A DNA stretch of 64,000 bases from Verrucomicrobiota bacterium (GTDB lineage: Bacteria > Verrucomicrobiota > Verrucomicrobiia > Methylacidiphilales > UBA1321): assembly GCA_013285645.1 (NCBI GenBank), contig JABDHJ010000010.1, forward strand, positions 1 to 64,000, given 5' to 3'. The notes beneath the pieces were generated by a model, which saw only the letters and a list, made by a program, of their open reading frames with translations, was not told the origin of the DNA and did no database searches. Shown in pieces: positions 34,888 to 44,850 of the stretch (the stretch's first letter is position 1; each line of letters opens with the position of its first letter). The position numbers and the translations under genes are program-made.

Positions 34888-37143
34888 ATGCTCGATCCCG
34901 TCATCACCCCCGAACTCATTGCCAAGCACGGTCTCACGACCGAGGAATTTCAGCGCATCAAGGATATCCTGAAGCGCGAACCTAATTTCACCGAGATGGG
35001 TATCTTCTCCGTGATGTGGAGTGAGCACTGCTCCTACAAAAATTCACGGCTGGAACTGCGTAAATTTCCGACGACGGGACCGCGCGTGCTGGTCAAGGCG
35101 GGCGAGGAGAATGCCGGCGTCATCGACATCGGCGACGGTTGGGGCGTTGCGTTCAAGATGGAATCGCATAATCATCCCAGCGCAGTCGAGCCGTTCCAAG
35201 GCGCGGCCACGGGCGTCGGCGGCATCCTGCGCGACATCTTTACCATGGGTGCACGTCCCGTGTTCCTGATGAATTCGCTCCGCTTCGGCGATATCCGCCC
35301 GGACAAACCAAATGCCGCGACGAATCGCCGTCTGCTTTCTGGCGTCGTCTCCGGCATCGCCCATTACGGCAACTGCATTGGCGTGCCGACCGTCGGTGGC
35401 GAAATCTATTTCGATGCCTCCTACGATGGCAATCCACTCGTGAATGTCTTTTGCCTCGGTACATTGAAGACAAACGAAATCCAGCGCGGCGCAGCGACAG
35501 GCGTGGGTAATCCGGTCTTTTATGTTGGCGCCCGCACGGGTCGCGACGGTTTGGCAGGCGCAGCTTTCGCTTCGCGGGATTTGACCGAGGACTCGAAGGC
35601 CGACCGTCCCGCCGTACAGGTGGGAGATCCCTTCATCGAGAAGCTGCTCCTTGAAGCGTGCCTCGAACTTTTTCAACATCCGGAAGCCATTGTCGGCGTC
35701 CAGGACATGGGCGCGGCAGGCCTGACTTGTTCGACCTGTGAAACAGCCAGCCGCGGCAACAGCGGCATCGAGATCGACCTCGCGCTCGTTCCTCAACGCG
35801 AACCGGGCATGACTCCTTATGAAACGATGCTTTCCGAGTCGCAGGAGCGGATGCTGGTCATCGTTCGCGCCGGGCATGAGGCGACGATCACCAAGATTTT
35901 CGAGAAGTGGGATCTCCCCTGCGCATTGATCGGTCGCGTCACCGATGACGGCTTCATGCGCGTGAAAAATCACGGCGCCACCGTGGCGGAAATTCCAGCG
36001 AAGCAACTCGCCGATGAAGCGCCCCTCTACAAACGCGAAGCGACTCGTCCCGCTGATCTCGATGAGCGACAGAAACTCGATCTCACGTCGATCCCTGAAG
36101 CCGACATTCACGACGTTTTGGGCAAGCTCCTCGCCACGCCCGATCTCGCTTCGAAGCGCTGGGTCTATCGCCAATACGATCACATGGTGCGTGTCGGTAC
36201 GGTGACTGCGCCGGGCAGCGACGCCGCCGTCGTGCGTATTCCCACAGGCGAGAACGCGTGGAAATATCTCGCCGCCTCGGTCGATTGCAATGCCCACTAT
36301 GTTGCGCTTGAACCCAAGCTCGGCGCGCTGATCGCCGTGGCAGAATGCGCGCGTAATCTCGCCATGACTGGCGCGGAGCCGCTCGCACTGACCGACAATC
36401 TTAATTTTGGAAATCCGCACAACCCGGAAAACTTCTACATGCTGCAACAGTCGGTTGACGGTCTTGCTGAAGGTTGCCGAGCCTTTGACATCCCGGTCAC
36501 TGGCGGCAACGTCAGCCTCTACAATCAGTCGCCTGCGGGCCCCATTGACCCGACGCCCACAGTCGGCATCGTGGGTATTATCCGTGACGTGAAGCACATC
36601 ACGCCTTCGCATTTCCAAAATTCGGGAGACGCGATTATTCTCATTGGCGACATCGGCGAGGAACTGGGCGCCAGCCTTTACCTGCGCGAAATCCACGGCC
36701 TGAAACGCGGTCGCCCCCCGGAACTTAACTTGGATCGTGAAAAGAAAATGCACGATGCCGTCCGCTCGCTCATCCGGCTCGGAGAAATCCGCAGCGCGCA
36801 CGACCTCGCGGAGGGCGGCCTTCTCGTCGCACTGGCCGAATGTGCCATTGGCGGCACGAAGCACCTCGGCGCAACCATCACGCTTGATCTCTCGTATTCA
36901 CGTCTCGATGCGTTTCTTTTCGGCGAAAGCCAAAGCCGTGCGACCATCACAACGCGTCCCGAGAACGCCTCGGCACTCGTTGCTCTATTGGAACTTCGAG
37001 GAGTCCCAGCGCGTCGCCTCGGCACAGTCGGTGGAAATGAGTTGAAGGTGCAAGTGAGTGGCCCGACGCCACATGAATTTTCATGGGACGTTTCTTCGCT
37101 CCACCAGATTTGGAATGGCGCGCTCGATTCGTACTTGAGCTAA
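34888..37143 (+). CDS. purL: FGAM synthase large subunit PurL (short form)
   Basis: A 751-aa small-type PurL that uses ammonia from PurQ and ATP to convert FGAR to FGAM. The N-terminal [20 protein letters not shown], the [20 protein letters not shown] nucleotide site, and the repeated half later ([33 protein letters not shown]) are diagnostic. Length matches the PurS-dependent class. It follows the exported-protein gene by 51 bp. Confidence 0.97.
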   Translation: MLDPVITPELIAKHGLTTEEFQRIKDILKREPNFTEMGIFSVMWSEHCSYKNSRLELRKFPTTGPRVLVKAGEENAGVIDIGDGWGVAFKMESHNHPSAVEPFQGAATGVGGILRDIFTMGARPVFLMNSLRFGDIRPDKPNAATNRRLLSGVVSGIAHYGNCIGVPTVGGEIYFDASYDGNPLVNVFCLGTLKTNEIQRGAATGVGNPVFYVGARTGRDGLAGAAFASRDLTEDSKADRPAVQVGDPFIEKLLLEACLELFQHPEAIVGVQDMGAAGLTCSTCETASRGNSGIEIDLALVPQREPGMTPYETMLSESQERMLVIVRAGHEATITKIFEKWDLPCALIGRVTDDGFMRVKNHGATVAEIPAKQLADEAPLYKREATRPADLDERQKLDLTSIPEADIHDVLGKLLATPDLASKRWVYRQYDHMVRVGTVTAPGSDAAVVRIPTGENAWKYLAASVDCNAHYVALEPKLGALIAVAECARNLAMTGAEPLALTDNLNFGNPHNPENFYMLQQSVDGLAEGCRAFDIPVTGGNVSLYNQSPAGPIDPTPTVGIVGIIRDVKHITPSHFQNSGDAIILIGDIGEELGASLYLREIHGLKRGRPPELNLDREKKMHDAVRSLIRLGEIRSAHDLAEGGLLVALAECAIGGTKHLGATITLDLSYSRLDAFLFGESQSRATITTRPENASALVALLELRGVPARRLGTVGGNELKVQVSGPTPHEFSWDVSSLHQIWNGALDSYLS

Positions 37144-37146
37144 CAG

Positions 37147-37233
37147 CCCGTCATCCTGAGCTTGTCGAAGGATCGGTTTAGCCACTGAGAAAAGGCAGGC
37201 GGAACTGATCCTTCGACAAGCTCAGGATGACGG
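37147..37233. repeat. long hairpin repeat (CTTGTCGAAGG type)
   Basis: Two arms, 37147-37180 and 37203-37233, are complementary over about 27 bp without mismatch (core CGTCATCCTGAGCTTGTCGA continuing AGGATC). The loop includes aaaaggcaggcgg. It is the most complete palindromic copy of the dispersed family, lying after purL, where it may end transcription. Confidence 0.88.
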
Positions 37234-37337
37234 ATTTCATTTAGAAATGATCATGGATCATTGATCCCGCATACCGTCTTTAGCTCCAACTCACCGGCCA
37301 CAGTACAATACGGGAGGCAGGCAATCGGATTCTTTGC

Positions 37338-37850
37338 TCAGTGCGCGGTGACAGCCGGGAGAAGTTTTTTGATGTGGCCCTCGAGGTAGTCCTTGCTCAC
37401 CATCCCGAGTTGCCTGTCTGCGATGCTTCCGTCCGGAGCGATGACGCAGGTGACCGGAATACCCTCTGTGACTCCATAACTTTGCGCAATTTCGTCCGTG
37501 CTCATTACGATTGGATAGTTAATGCCCGCCTTCTTTACAAAAGCCGCGACCTCCGATGGCTGAACCGAATCCACCGAAAAGCCGACGATCACCACTCCTT
37601 TGTCGCGATATTCTTTTTCTATCGCAATAAAATCCGGGATTTCAGCGCGACAAGGCGGGCACCAAGTGGCCCAGAAATTTACGATTACGATTTGTCCCTT
37701 AAAATCGGAAAGTTTGATCGCCTTACCATCGAGATCCTTCAGCGACCAATCAGGGGCGGTTTCCGACCGGGCGTTATTGGAGAAAAAGAAAAAACCGAGT
37801 CCAACGAGCAAAACCGGGAACAAAGCGAAAATTGAATATCGTGAGCGCAT
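37338..37850 (-). CDS. TlpA/ResA-like membrane-anchored thioredoxin
   Basis: About 170 aa from the ATG at 37850 (the frame runs on to 37934 but would overlap the divergent gene region). An N-terminal helix (YSIFALFPVLLVGLGFFFF) anchors a periplasmic thioredoxin domain with the redox motif WATWCPPCRAEIPDF and the cis-Pro in GIPVTCVI. It probably reduces disulphides of exported proteins or cytochrome c apoproteins. It is divergent from the DHPS-like gene. Confidence 0.9.
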   Translation of the reverse strand: MRSRYSIFALFPVLLVGLGFFFFSNNARSETAPDWSLKDLDGKAIKLSDFKGQIVIVNFWATWCPPCRAEIPDFIAIEKEYRDKGVVIVGFSVDSVQPSEVAAFVKKAGINYPIVMSTDEIAQSYGVTEGIPVTCVIAPDGSIADRQLGMVSKDYLEGHIKKLLPAVTAH

Positions 37851-37963
37851 GTGGATAAGATGCATGCAAACGCCGGATATTCCAATTATTGCCGGGAAAT
37901 GTTTCCGATTTAGAATTCCGTCCGACCGTTGCACAATGCGTCAGGCGCACTTACACTCCTGCC

Positions 37964-38878
37964 ATGCTTGATCTCGCTACACTTGCAGCTCTGCATGAAG
38001 CTCATCGCGAGGCGGCGTCATCACCGGTCGCCGACTTTGCACTGGGGAACCATCGCTTCGATTTTCAGAAGCAATCGTACCTGATGGGCGTGGTGAATTT
38101 ATCGGCGGACTCGTGGTATCGCGAAAGTGTAGCGCTGAGCGCCGAGGCGGCGATCGGACGCGGGCGAGTCCTGCAGGCCCAGGGTGCGGCCATCATCGAT
38201 GTGGGTGCGGAATCCTCGCTGGCCCATGCCGCACGTGTCGATGGGCCCAACCAGGTGAGCGCATTGGTTCCCGTCGTGCGCGAACTGGCAGCGGCGGGAA
38301 TTTGCGTATCGGTGGAAACCTATCATCCCAGTGTAACGACGGCCTGCTTGAAGGCGGGCGCGAAGGTGTTGAATCTCACCGGCACGACGCAATCCGATGA
38401 AATTTTTCGGGAAGCGGCCGATTTCGAGGCGGGCGTGATCATCTGCTTCGTCCAGGGCGACAATGTTCGCGAGGTGGACGATCTCGATTTGGGGCGTGAT
38501 CCCATGGCCACCCTCTATGAATTCTTCGCTCGACAAATCGATGCGGCAACCAACGCCGGTGTTTCGCGCATTTGGATCGATCCAGGACTTGGCTTTTACT
38601 ATCGAAACCTGCAGGACAGCAGCACACGCATCCGTCACCAGATGCAGATTTTTCTCAACAGCTTTCGGTTGCGCAAGTTGGGCTGGCCGGTGTGCCAGGC
38701 GCTGCCGCATGCCTTCGAATGTTTTGAGGAGGAGGTCCGAACGGCGGAACCTTTTTTTGCGGTGCTGGCCCTGCTGGGACAGGCGAATCTTTTGCGGACC
38801 CACGAAGTCGCCAAGGTGCGCGGCGTCCTGCGCGCGCTGGAGTTGGTGCGGGAGACGAAGGATATTCTTCCAGACTGA
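37964..38878 (+). CDS. Divergent dihydropteroate synthase-like pterin-binding protein
   Basis: About 304 aa from the ATG at 37964. The DHPS TIM-barrel motifs appear in altered form: YLMGVVNLSADSWYRES (usual MGILNVTPDSF), GAAIIDVGAESS (usual DIGGEST), WIDPGLGF (kept) and LLRTHEVAKVRGVLRALE (usual HDV). Changes in the first two pterin and pABA loops suggest altered substrate use. It may be the FolP of this organism or a paralogue acting on another pterin. No other fol gene is adjacent. Confidence 0.75.
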   Translation: MLDLATLAALHEAHREAASSPVADFALGNHRFDFQKQSYLMGVVNLSADSWYRESVALSAEAAIGRGRVLQAQGAAIIDVGAESSLAHAARVDGPNQVSALVPVVRELAAAGICVSVETYHPSVTTACLKAGAKVLNLTGTTQSDEIFREAADFEAGVIICFVQGDNVREVDDLDLGRDPMATLYEFFARQIDAATNAGVSRIWIDPGLGFYYRNLQDSSTRIRHQMQIFLNSFRLRKLGWPVCQALPHAFECFEEEVRTAEPFFAVLALLGQANLLRTHEVAKVRGVLRALELVRETKDILPD

Positions 38879-38899
38879 CGGCGTCTCTTTTTCTTAAGG

Positions 38900-40306
38900 C
38901 TATTTTGCGCCCCAACCGACAAGAACGACTGGGACTGTACGGAGAAGAATCTCGACATCAAGCCAGAGAGTCCAACGATCAATGTATTCCAGGTCGAGAC
39001 GCACCCAATCGTTGAAATCACTGATTTTACTGCGACCCCGCACCTGCCACAAGCAGGTCAGGCCCGGGCGCATGCTCATGCGACGCCGTTGGCTGACATC
39101 GCCAAAATTGGCCGTTTCGTAAAGCGGCAGGGGACGCGGCCCCACCAAGCTCATCTCACCCCGGACAACATTCCAAAGCTGGGGTAATTCATCGACGCTG
39201 GTCTTGCGCAGCCAGTGGCCGAGCGGTGTTACGCGTGGATCGTTCTGGACCTTGAAAACCGGTCCCGACATTTCATTGCGGGCTTCAAGTTCAGCCCGGG
39301 CCTGTTCCGCGTTGGTCACCATGCTGCGGAATTTGTACATGCGAAAGGGGCGACCGTGCAGGCCGCTGCGATTTTGAGAAAAAATGGCCGGACCGGGTGA
39401 GGTCGCACGAATGAGAAGCGCGATGAGCAACATAAACGGCGCGGTCAAGAACAGGAGAAAAACGGCGCCGACGATATCGATCAATCGTTTGGCGACCAGT
39501 CCATAGGAGATGGTAGGTGTGGTGCGGTACACCAACACGGGATGACCGGCAAACTGGTCGAACTGAACGTGGGTGGAAACTGTCTGCATGAAATCGGCCG
39601 AGACCCAGGCCTCAACGCCTTCTACTTCGCAGGCCAGGAGGGCCTCACGCACCTGCGGAATGATACTTTCGTTGAGGCTGAAAACCACGATATCGACGGT
39701 GTGTTCATGGACAATCTCGACGAAACGGGGCAGGCCTTCCTGGCGGAGATCAAATTCCGCCTTGATCTCAAAACCCCGGCCCGGCTGCGATAAAAAACGT
39801 TCCTTCCAGCGCTGCCGATCCAGCGGCAACCCGCAGAGCAGAATGTATTGTCGCAGATGCACCCGTGAGCCGCGCTGCCGCAACCAGATAAGAAAGACGG
39901 CCGATCGAACGGAGAGGATCCCAGTCCCGATGACGAAAAATAAACCGAGTGCAACACGACTAACCTTCGTCTGGGGAATGTGAAAAATAATGACGCATGC
40001 AAAAATGGCCAGGAGCAATAAAAAGAGAGACCACATGATGCGTCCAATTGATCTCACCCAACTGACCGGCGGATGCGTCTGGTAGAATCCCATGTACTCA
40101 AGAATCAGTGGTCCGACGGGCAGGGCCAAGGCGATCATCCAATAACAATTCTCGAATTGGGGTTCAGCTGGAAAATTGTCCAGCGAACTGAACTGCATGC
40201 CCAGATATGAGCGCAAGGCATGGGCAACCCAGATGGAGCCAGCAATCACGATGGCATCTACCAGTTGGAGAAATTCCTTATAAAAACTATGCTGGCGGGA
40301 CAACAT
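38900..40306 (-). CDS. Polyprenyl-phosphate sugar phosphotransferase (WcaJ/WbaP type)
   Basis: A 468-aa protein. Four or five N-terminal membrane helices and a CoA-binding-like middle domain precede the C-terminal bacterial sugar transferase domain: KRLIDIVGAVFLLFLTAPFM, FRMYKFRSMVTNAE, KTSVDELPQLWNVVRGEMSL then VGPRP. These enzymes put the first sugar phosphate on undecaprenyl phosphate for exopolysaccharide or O-antigen. It is the last gene of an operon with gmd and fcl, which suggests a fucose-containing polymer. Confidence 0.92.
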   Translation of the reverse strand: MLSRQHSFYKEFLQLVDAIVIAGSIWVAHALRSYLGMQFSSLDNFPAEPQFENCYWMIALALPVGPLILEYMGFYQTHPPVSWVRSIGRIMWSLFLLLLAIFACVIIFHIPQTKVSRVALGLFFVIGTGILSVRSAVFLIWLRQRGSRVHLRQYILLCGLPLDRQRWKERFLSQPGRGFEIKAEFDLRQEGLPRFVEIVHEHTVDIVVFSLNESIIPQVREALLACEVEGVEAWVSADFMQTVSTHVQFDQFAGHPVLVYRTTPTISYGLVAKRLIDIVGAVFLLFLTAPFMLLIALLIRATSPGPAIFSQNRSGLHGRPFRMYKFRSMVTNAEQARAELEARNEMSGPVFKVQNDPRVTPLGHWLRKTSVDELPQLWNVVRGEMSLVGPRPLPLYETANFGDVSQRRRMSMRPGLTCLWQVRGRSKISDFNDWVRLDLEYIDRWTLWLDVEILLRTVPVVLVGWGAK

Positions 40307-40321
40307 CTGAGCGATCGTTTC

Positions 40322-41254
40322 TTACGGACGTTTGTGTTCCACCCACCATTGATATGTGGAGCGAATACCTTCTTCGAGAGGGACCTTTGCCTGCCAGCCA
40401 AGTTTGGTCAGCTTCGAGACATCGAGTAATTTGCGCGGCGTTCCATCCGGCTTGGCAGCGTCCCATTCAATCTCGCCGGAAAAGCCGGTCACGTCGCGGA
40501 TCAGTTCTGCCAGTTCGCGGATAGTGATATCGCGTCCACAACCGACGTTGATCAACTCGGGAGAGTCGTAGGTTTCCATTAAAAACAGGCAGGCTTGAGC
40601 CAGGTCATCCACATGAAGAAACTCGCGGTAAGCCCTGCCCGTGCCCCAAAGGGTGATGCTTTTTTGCGACTTCTCCCGCGCCAGGTGAAACTTGTGGATC
40701 AACGCGGGCAGGACATGGGACGTCTCCAAGTCAAAATTATCCTCGGGACCGTAAAGATTGGTCGGCTGCGCGGAAATGAAATTCGCGCCATGTTGACGAG
40801 CATAGGCCTGGCAGAGCCTGATCCCGCAGATTTTTGCGAGGGCATAGGCCTCATTGGTTGGCTCGAGACTGCCGCTCAATAAAGCGTCCTCGGTCATCGG
40901 CTGGGGCGCCATTTTCGGATAAACACAGGAGCTGCCCAGGAAAAGAAGCTTCTTCACCCCGACGGCGTAAGCACCGTTGATAAGATTGAGTTCGATCTGT
41001 AAATTCTCACTGAGAAATTCAACCGGTTGCGTGTTGTTGGCCCAGATTCCACCGACCTTGGCCGCGGCGATAAGCACGTAGGTAGGACGGTGGTTTTCAT
41101 AAAAGGCGCGAACCGCACGAGGATCGCATAAGTCGAGTTCCGCACGGGTCTGCAGCAAGAGATTGTTAAATCCCTGCGCGCGCAAAAGCCTTACCAGGGC
41201 GGAACCAACCATCCCGCGATGCCCGGCGACATAAATGGCATCGGTTGGCTTCAT
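40322..41254 (-). CDS. fcl: GDP-L-fucose synthase
   Basis: A 310-aa SDR-type epimerase/reductase making GDP-L-fucose from GDP-4-keto-6-deoxymannose with [23 protein letters not shown] is the Rossmann motif, [16 protein letters not shown] carries the catalytic Ser, and [11 protein letters not shown] the Tyr-x3-Lys pair. Length matches WcaG/Fcl. It overlaps gmd by 4 bp. Confidence 0.96.
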   Translation of the reverse strand: MKPTDAIYVAGHRGMVGSALVRLLRAQGFNNLLLQTRAELDLCDPRAVRAFYENHRPTYVLIAAAKVGGIWANNTQPVEFLSENLQIELNLINGAYAVGVKKLLFLGSSCVYPKMAPQPMTEDALLSGSLEPTNEAYALAKICGIRLCQAYARQHGANFISAQPTNLYGPEDNFDLETSHVLPALIHKFHLAREKSQKSITLWGTGRAYREFLHVDDLAQACLFLMETYDSPELINVGCGRDITIRELAELIRDVTGFSGEIEWDAAKPDGTPRKLLDVSKLTKLGWQAKVPLEEGIRSTYQWWVEHKRP

Positions 41255-42267
41255 TCACTAACCCGGATATGCTTGCCGCTGAGTTGCTCGGCCAGTAAAT
41301 CGTCGTCGGCCTTCACCATGATTTGCACCAATTCGGCAAAGGTGGTTTTCGGCTGCCAATTGAGGATTTTTTTGGCTTTCGAGGCATCACCGATCAGCAA
41401 ATCGACCTCGGCCGGACGATAGTAGCGGGGATCGATCTTCACGTATTGTTTCCAATCGAGGTTCGCACAGCCGAAGGCGGTCTCAAGAAATTCGCTAACC
41501 GAATGAGTCTCCCCAGTAGCGACGACATAATCATCGCCCCGCTCCTGCTGAAGCATGAGCCACATGGCCTCGACAAATTCGGGCGCGTAGCCCCAATCGC
41601 GCTTGGCGTCGAGATTCCCTAGATATAGTTCCTTTTGCAATCCGGCCTTGATCCGCGCCAGCGCACGGGTGATTTTACGCGTGACGAAAGTCTCTCCGCG
41701 ACGGGGCGATTCGTGGTTGAAAAGAATGCCATTGCTGGCGTGCATCTTGTAGCTTTCCCGGTAATTGACCGTCATCCAGTAGGCGTACACCTTGGCCGCG
41801 CCGTAGGGACTACGGGGATAAAACGGCGTGTCCTCGCGCTGGGGAACGGCCTGCACCAGTCCGTACATTTCGCTGCTGGAAGCCTGATAAAAACGGGCCT
41901 TGGGAGCGGTTTCGCGAATCGCCTCCAGCAACCGAGTCGTTCCCATGGCGGTGACGTCGCCCGTATACTCCGGGATATCGAAGCTGACGCGAACATGGCT
42001 TTGAGCACCGAGATGATAGACCTCGTCCGGCTGAAGCTCGTGCAGCAACCGTGTAAGTGAGGCCGAATCGCTGAGATCGCCGTAATGTAAAAAAAGCTTC
42101 ACGCCGCGAACGTGAGGATCGAGGTAGAGATGATCGATCCGCTCGGTATTGAACGAGCTGGATCGGCGGATGATGCCGTGGACCTCGTAGCCTTTGGAGA
42201 GCAGCAATTCCGCGAGATAGGAACCATCCTGGCCGGTGATTCCGGAGATCAGCGCTTTTTTGCTCAT
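41251..42267 (-). CDS. gmd: GDP-mannose 4,6-dehydratase
   Basis: A 338-aa SDR enzyme converting GDP-mannose to GDP-4-keto-6-deoxymannose. [19 protein letters not shown] is the Rossmann motif, [15 protein letters not shown] carries the catalytic Ser and Glu, and [17 protein letters not shown] the Tyr-x3-Lys. It overlaps fcl by 4 bp at its end and the Jag gene by 4 bp at its start. Confidence 0.96.
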   Translation of the reverse strand: MSKKALISGITGQDGSYLAELLLSKGYEVHGIIRRSSSFNTERIDHLYLDPHVRGVKLFLHYGDLSDSASLTRLLHELQPDEVYHLGAQSHVRVSFDIPEYTGDVTAMGTTRLLEAIRETAPKARFYQASSSEMYGLVQAVPQREDTPFYPRSPYGAAKVYAYWMTVNYRESYKMHASNGILFNHESPRRGETFVTRKITRALARIKAGLQKELYLGNLDAKRDWGYAPEFVEAMWLMLQQERGDDYVVATGETHSVSEFLETAFGCANLDWKQYVKIDPRYYRPAEVDLLIGDASKAKKILNWQPKTTFAELVQIMVKADDDLLAEQLSGKHIRVSE

Positions 42268-42746
42268 GGTTTTCCAACTTCCGACTGGCTGGCGACGGAT
42301 CGGCGCGGCACCAGGGTGATTTGTTTGAGGCGGGCGGCGCCGTCTTCGCTTTGAGTGGCAATTTCCGGGTCCTCGGCAAAAGCCTGATGGACGAGACGCC
42401 GGTCGAAAGAGTTCATCGGAGCCAACGCATACGGCTCGCCCGTGCGACGCACCTGATCGGCCAGTTCCCGGACGCGACCGAGGAAATCCTGCTTCTCCTT
42501 CTGGCGATAACCTTCCACATCAACAATGACATTCGCGGCGCCTTCCTCATTGCGATTGAGAATGCGATTGAGGAGATACTGCAAATCCTCAAGGGTGTGG
42601 CCATCTCGTCCCACCAATCGACCTGCGTCGCGGGTATGCACATTCAAGACATGCCGCCCGGCCGGTTCCATCTCCTCGACTTCAAAAACGAGTCCAAGAT
42701 GACCCAACATCAATTCCAGAGTTTCCCGAGCACGTTGCAACGACAT
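42264..42746 (-). CDS. Jag/KhpB-like KH-R3H RNA-binding protein
   Basis: About 160 aa from the ATG at 42746, which follows a GGGGG ribosome site; the frame continues to 42842. The KH domain contains [20 protein letters not shown] with the GxxG loop, followed by an R3H-like region [20 protein letters not shown] with the Arg-x3-His. Such proteins bind RNA and influence cell division and envelope synthesis. It overlaps gmd by 4 bp, an unusual link to sugar-nucleotide genes. The usual partners yidC/rnpA are not here. Confidence 0.88.
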   Translation of the reverse strand: MSLQRARETLELMLGHLGLVFEVEEMEPAGRHVLNVHTRDAGRLVGRDGHTLEDLQYLLNRILNRNEEGAANVIVDVEGYRQKEKQDFLGRVRELADQVRRTGEPYALAPMNSFDRRLVHQAFAEDPEIATQSEDGAARLKQITLVPRRSVASQSEVGKP

Positions 42747-42899
42747 GCCCCCAGCATAAAAGATTGTTTCAGGGAGCCAATCCTTTTCGGCGCGTATTCT
42801 GCGGAGGGTTCGCTCAGCGACTCGGCATCTTCGGATTGTCAAAGATGCCTTTCACATTTCCTCTTGGCCTCCTTATATCGAGGCCCGATTCAAAGAGAA

Positions 42900-43373
42900 C
42901 TACTGGACCACGATGTAGACGATCGCTCCATTGTAGTAGGTCGGGCGGTAGTAGATTCCACCAACGTAGTGGCACTGATATCCGCCGTGATACACGTTGA
43001 CGTAACCGGACGGAATCGACGAGTGGTAGTAGGAATTACCGCTCACGCTGGAGCCGTGATAATTGGTGGCACCGTAGTTGCCGTTGGCTCCATGGTAAGC
43101 AGCACCATTCTGGCCGACGTAGGCGTTTCCGCCGTTGGACGTATGGTAGCTGGTGCTTCCATTGGCGTTTTGCGTGCCAGTGGCACTATTACCCGTATTG
43201 CGGTTATGCGCATATGTGTTTCCATTGGCGCCTTTGGCGGCGACACCGTTGGCTCCAACATAAGCACTGCCGCCGCGGTCGTTGGAATAACTATTACCAG
43301 CTTCGGAGCGACCAATTGAAATGGTGAGGAACACAGCCGACAAGGCGAGGAGGGTGAGGAGGGGAGTTTTCAT
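42900..43373 (-). CDS. Exported Gly/Asn/Tyr-rich repeat protein
   Basis: About 157 aa from the ATG at 43373, which starts a signal peptide (MKTPLLTLLALSAVFLTISI). The mature part contains imperfect repeats of the type AYVGANGVAAKGANGN and AYVGQNGAAYHGANGN, rich in Gly, Asn, Tyr and Ser, ending in a Tyr-rich tail. Probably an extracellular or surface low-complexity protein. No family is recognised. Confidence 0.65.
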   Translation of the reverse strand: MKTPLLTLLALSAVFLTISIGRSEAGNSYSNDRGGSAYVGANGVAAKGANGNTYAHNRNTGNSATGTQNANGSTSYHTSNGGNAYVGQNGAAYHGANGNYGATNYHGSSVSGNSYYHSSIPSGYVNVYHGGYQCHYVGGIYYRPTYYNGAIVYIVVQ

Positions 43374-43518
43374 GGCGATGGCGATGGTGAAATTTCTGCG
43401 ATTCGGGCGAAGATATGGCTTCGTCCAGGTTTTTTGGTGGACTGTCATTATGTGGCGAACAGACTGTCACCACAATAGATCATTCGATGGGGATGCGGCC
43501 CATGTTCCCAATTTTTCT

Positions 43519-44043
43519 TTATTGGGTAACTATGGTTTGATGCGTGGTCGTGGTGGTCGACGTCGCTACCGGCGCGGGATCATCTTTGCGGCTCAGCATC
43601 ACTTTCTTATCGCTGTCATAAGCAGAAGAAGGCCGGGTTGAGGCGATCATGCTCCCATGCGAGTTGCGGATTTTGAACTCGTCACGAGCCGGGACGGCGG
43701 AAATGTCCGCGCCTTCGAGGTTGGTCAAGTGACCGATGCAATCACCATCATTGTTGTAAACCTTGCCGTCGGGGCGGGCGTAGATCGCTTGTCCATCATT
43801 CAAGGAATCGCCATGGGCCTTGCTGACATAGAGTGCGGTTGGTGCAATCGTCGTTACGGTAGTCGTTTGAACGGTCGTGATTGGAGGCGGCGCGGGAACG
43901 GGCTGCGTCGTTGTCGTGGTCGTTGTGCTCGACGTGTCTTGCGCCATGGCGGAAGTCGGGCCGGAGATGATGATCATGGCTCCCAGCAAGGGAAAGCAGG
44001 TCGCCGCCGAGAGCGGCAGCCGATAGACTGATTTTGTTTTCAT
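43519..44043 (-). CDS. Exported Thr-rich protein
   Basis: About 174 aa from the ATG at 44043. The signal peptide is MKTKSVYRLPLSAATCFPLL and onward, ending near AMAQ. A Thr/Pro linker (SSTTTTTTTQPVPAPPP) precedes a small domain with YVSKAHGDSLNDGQAIYARP and a second Thr-rich tail. It probably sits in the periplasm or on the surface. Function unknown. Confidence 0.6.
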   Translation of the reverse strand: MKTKSVYRLPLSAATCFPLLGAMIIISGPTSAMAQDTSSTTTTTTTQPVPAPPPITTVQTTTVTTIAPTALYVSKAHGDSLNDGQAIYARPDGKVYNNDGDCIGHLTNLEGADISAVPARDEFKIRNSHGSMIASTRPSSAYDSDKKVMLSRKDDPAPVATSTTTTTHQTIVTQ

Positions 44044-44216
44044 AATAGTTTTTTCAAGGATTGAGTAGTGGATTTTCTGGTTCTCCACCAACAATGCCCC
44101 GCGATTGGCCGCTTCGCCATGGGGTGATCACCCCACGGCCAGCCTTCACCTTCAACGGCTCAAAACGCCGTCACCTTGTGCACGAACGGAACCCGAAACC
44201 GGGATCAGGACGGTTT

Positions 44217-44477
44217 TCATTTTCGTTTCAAGACTTGGTTGTATTCAGCATGCGTGCCGATGAAGAACCACAACACGGTGTCTCCATCCATGATGCCGAC
44301 GGCCCGATAGTCATCTGTTACCCGGGCTGACCAGTATAAGCCTACTTTCTTGAACCTAACCGAGGGGTGGTGCGGATTGGTTTGCCAAAGTTTGTATTGC
44401 TTGAGCGCTAACTTTTGGATTTCTTCGGGCAAACGATTGTAGCCGTCCCAAAAACTGGCGACGACCCTACTTTTCAT
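44217..44477 (-). CDS. RelE/ParE-type toxin
   Basis: An 86-aa basic protein with the RelE-fold layout: LPEEIQKLALKQYKLWQTNP helices, VRFKKVGLYWSARVTDDYRA strand pair and a C-terminal WFFIGTHAEYNQVL. The DDYRAVG region carries the conserved Arg. RelE-type toxins cut mRNA on the ribosome. It overlaps the upstream antitoxin gene by 11 bp, as expected of a toxin-antitoxin pair. Confidence 0.82.
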   Translation of the reverse strand: MKSRVVASFWDGYNRLPEEIQKLALKQYKLWQTNPHHPSVRFKKVGLYWSARVTDDYRAVGIMDGDTVLWFFIGTHAEYNQVLKRK

Positions 44478-44682
44478 CGGGCGGGAAAGGCATGCTTTTT
44501 CCCGCGCGATGTTCGGCTAATGCTTCCCGGCCCAGATGATCGAGTCGACCGGAAAGGGCGTCCTCTTCAATCTGTTTGTCCCACTCGTCGTCGAAGCGGT
44601 CGCGAATCCACTCGTGCAGACGGAAAAAGTCCTCGCGAGGCAGTTTCTGGATGGCCGCTTCGATTTGTTCGACCGTGCTCAT
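44467..44682 (-). CDS. Antitoxin of RelE-type pair
   Basis: A 71-aa acidic protein from the ATG at 44682 (the frame runs on to 44784). The helical start TVEQIEAAIQKLPREDFFRL is typical of antitoxins that pair with RelE/ParE toxins. The C-terminal LGREALAEHRAGKSMPFP would wrap the toxin. It precedes and overlaps the toxin gene by 11 bp. Such pairs usually repress their own promoter. Confidence 0.78.
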   Translation of the reverse strand: MSTVEQIEAAIQKLPREDFFRLHEWIRDRFDDEWDKQIEEDALSGRLDHLGREALAEHRAGKSMPFPPDEK

Positions 44683-44850
44683 GCCTTTCAAAATACCACT
44701 CTTGGCCGAGGACTCAAGGATTTCGAGATTGTTCGCTATGTGGATACCGCCGCCCGGGGTGCGGCAAATGATCATTGCAACCAATAAGGAAACGGTGCCT
44801 GAAGGAAATCAAGGTCGAAAATATACTTGCCCCTTTTTTCCTTCGCACCT

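Noticed and set aside
35044..36864. A 606-codon open frame on the minus strand opposite purL.
   Set aside because: It is the antisense of a clear PurL gene; the predicted protein is Arg/His-rich without a domain.
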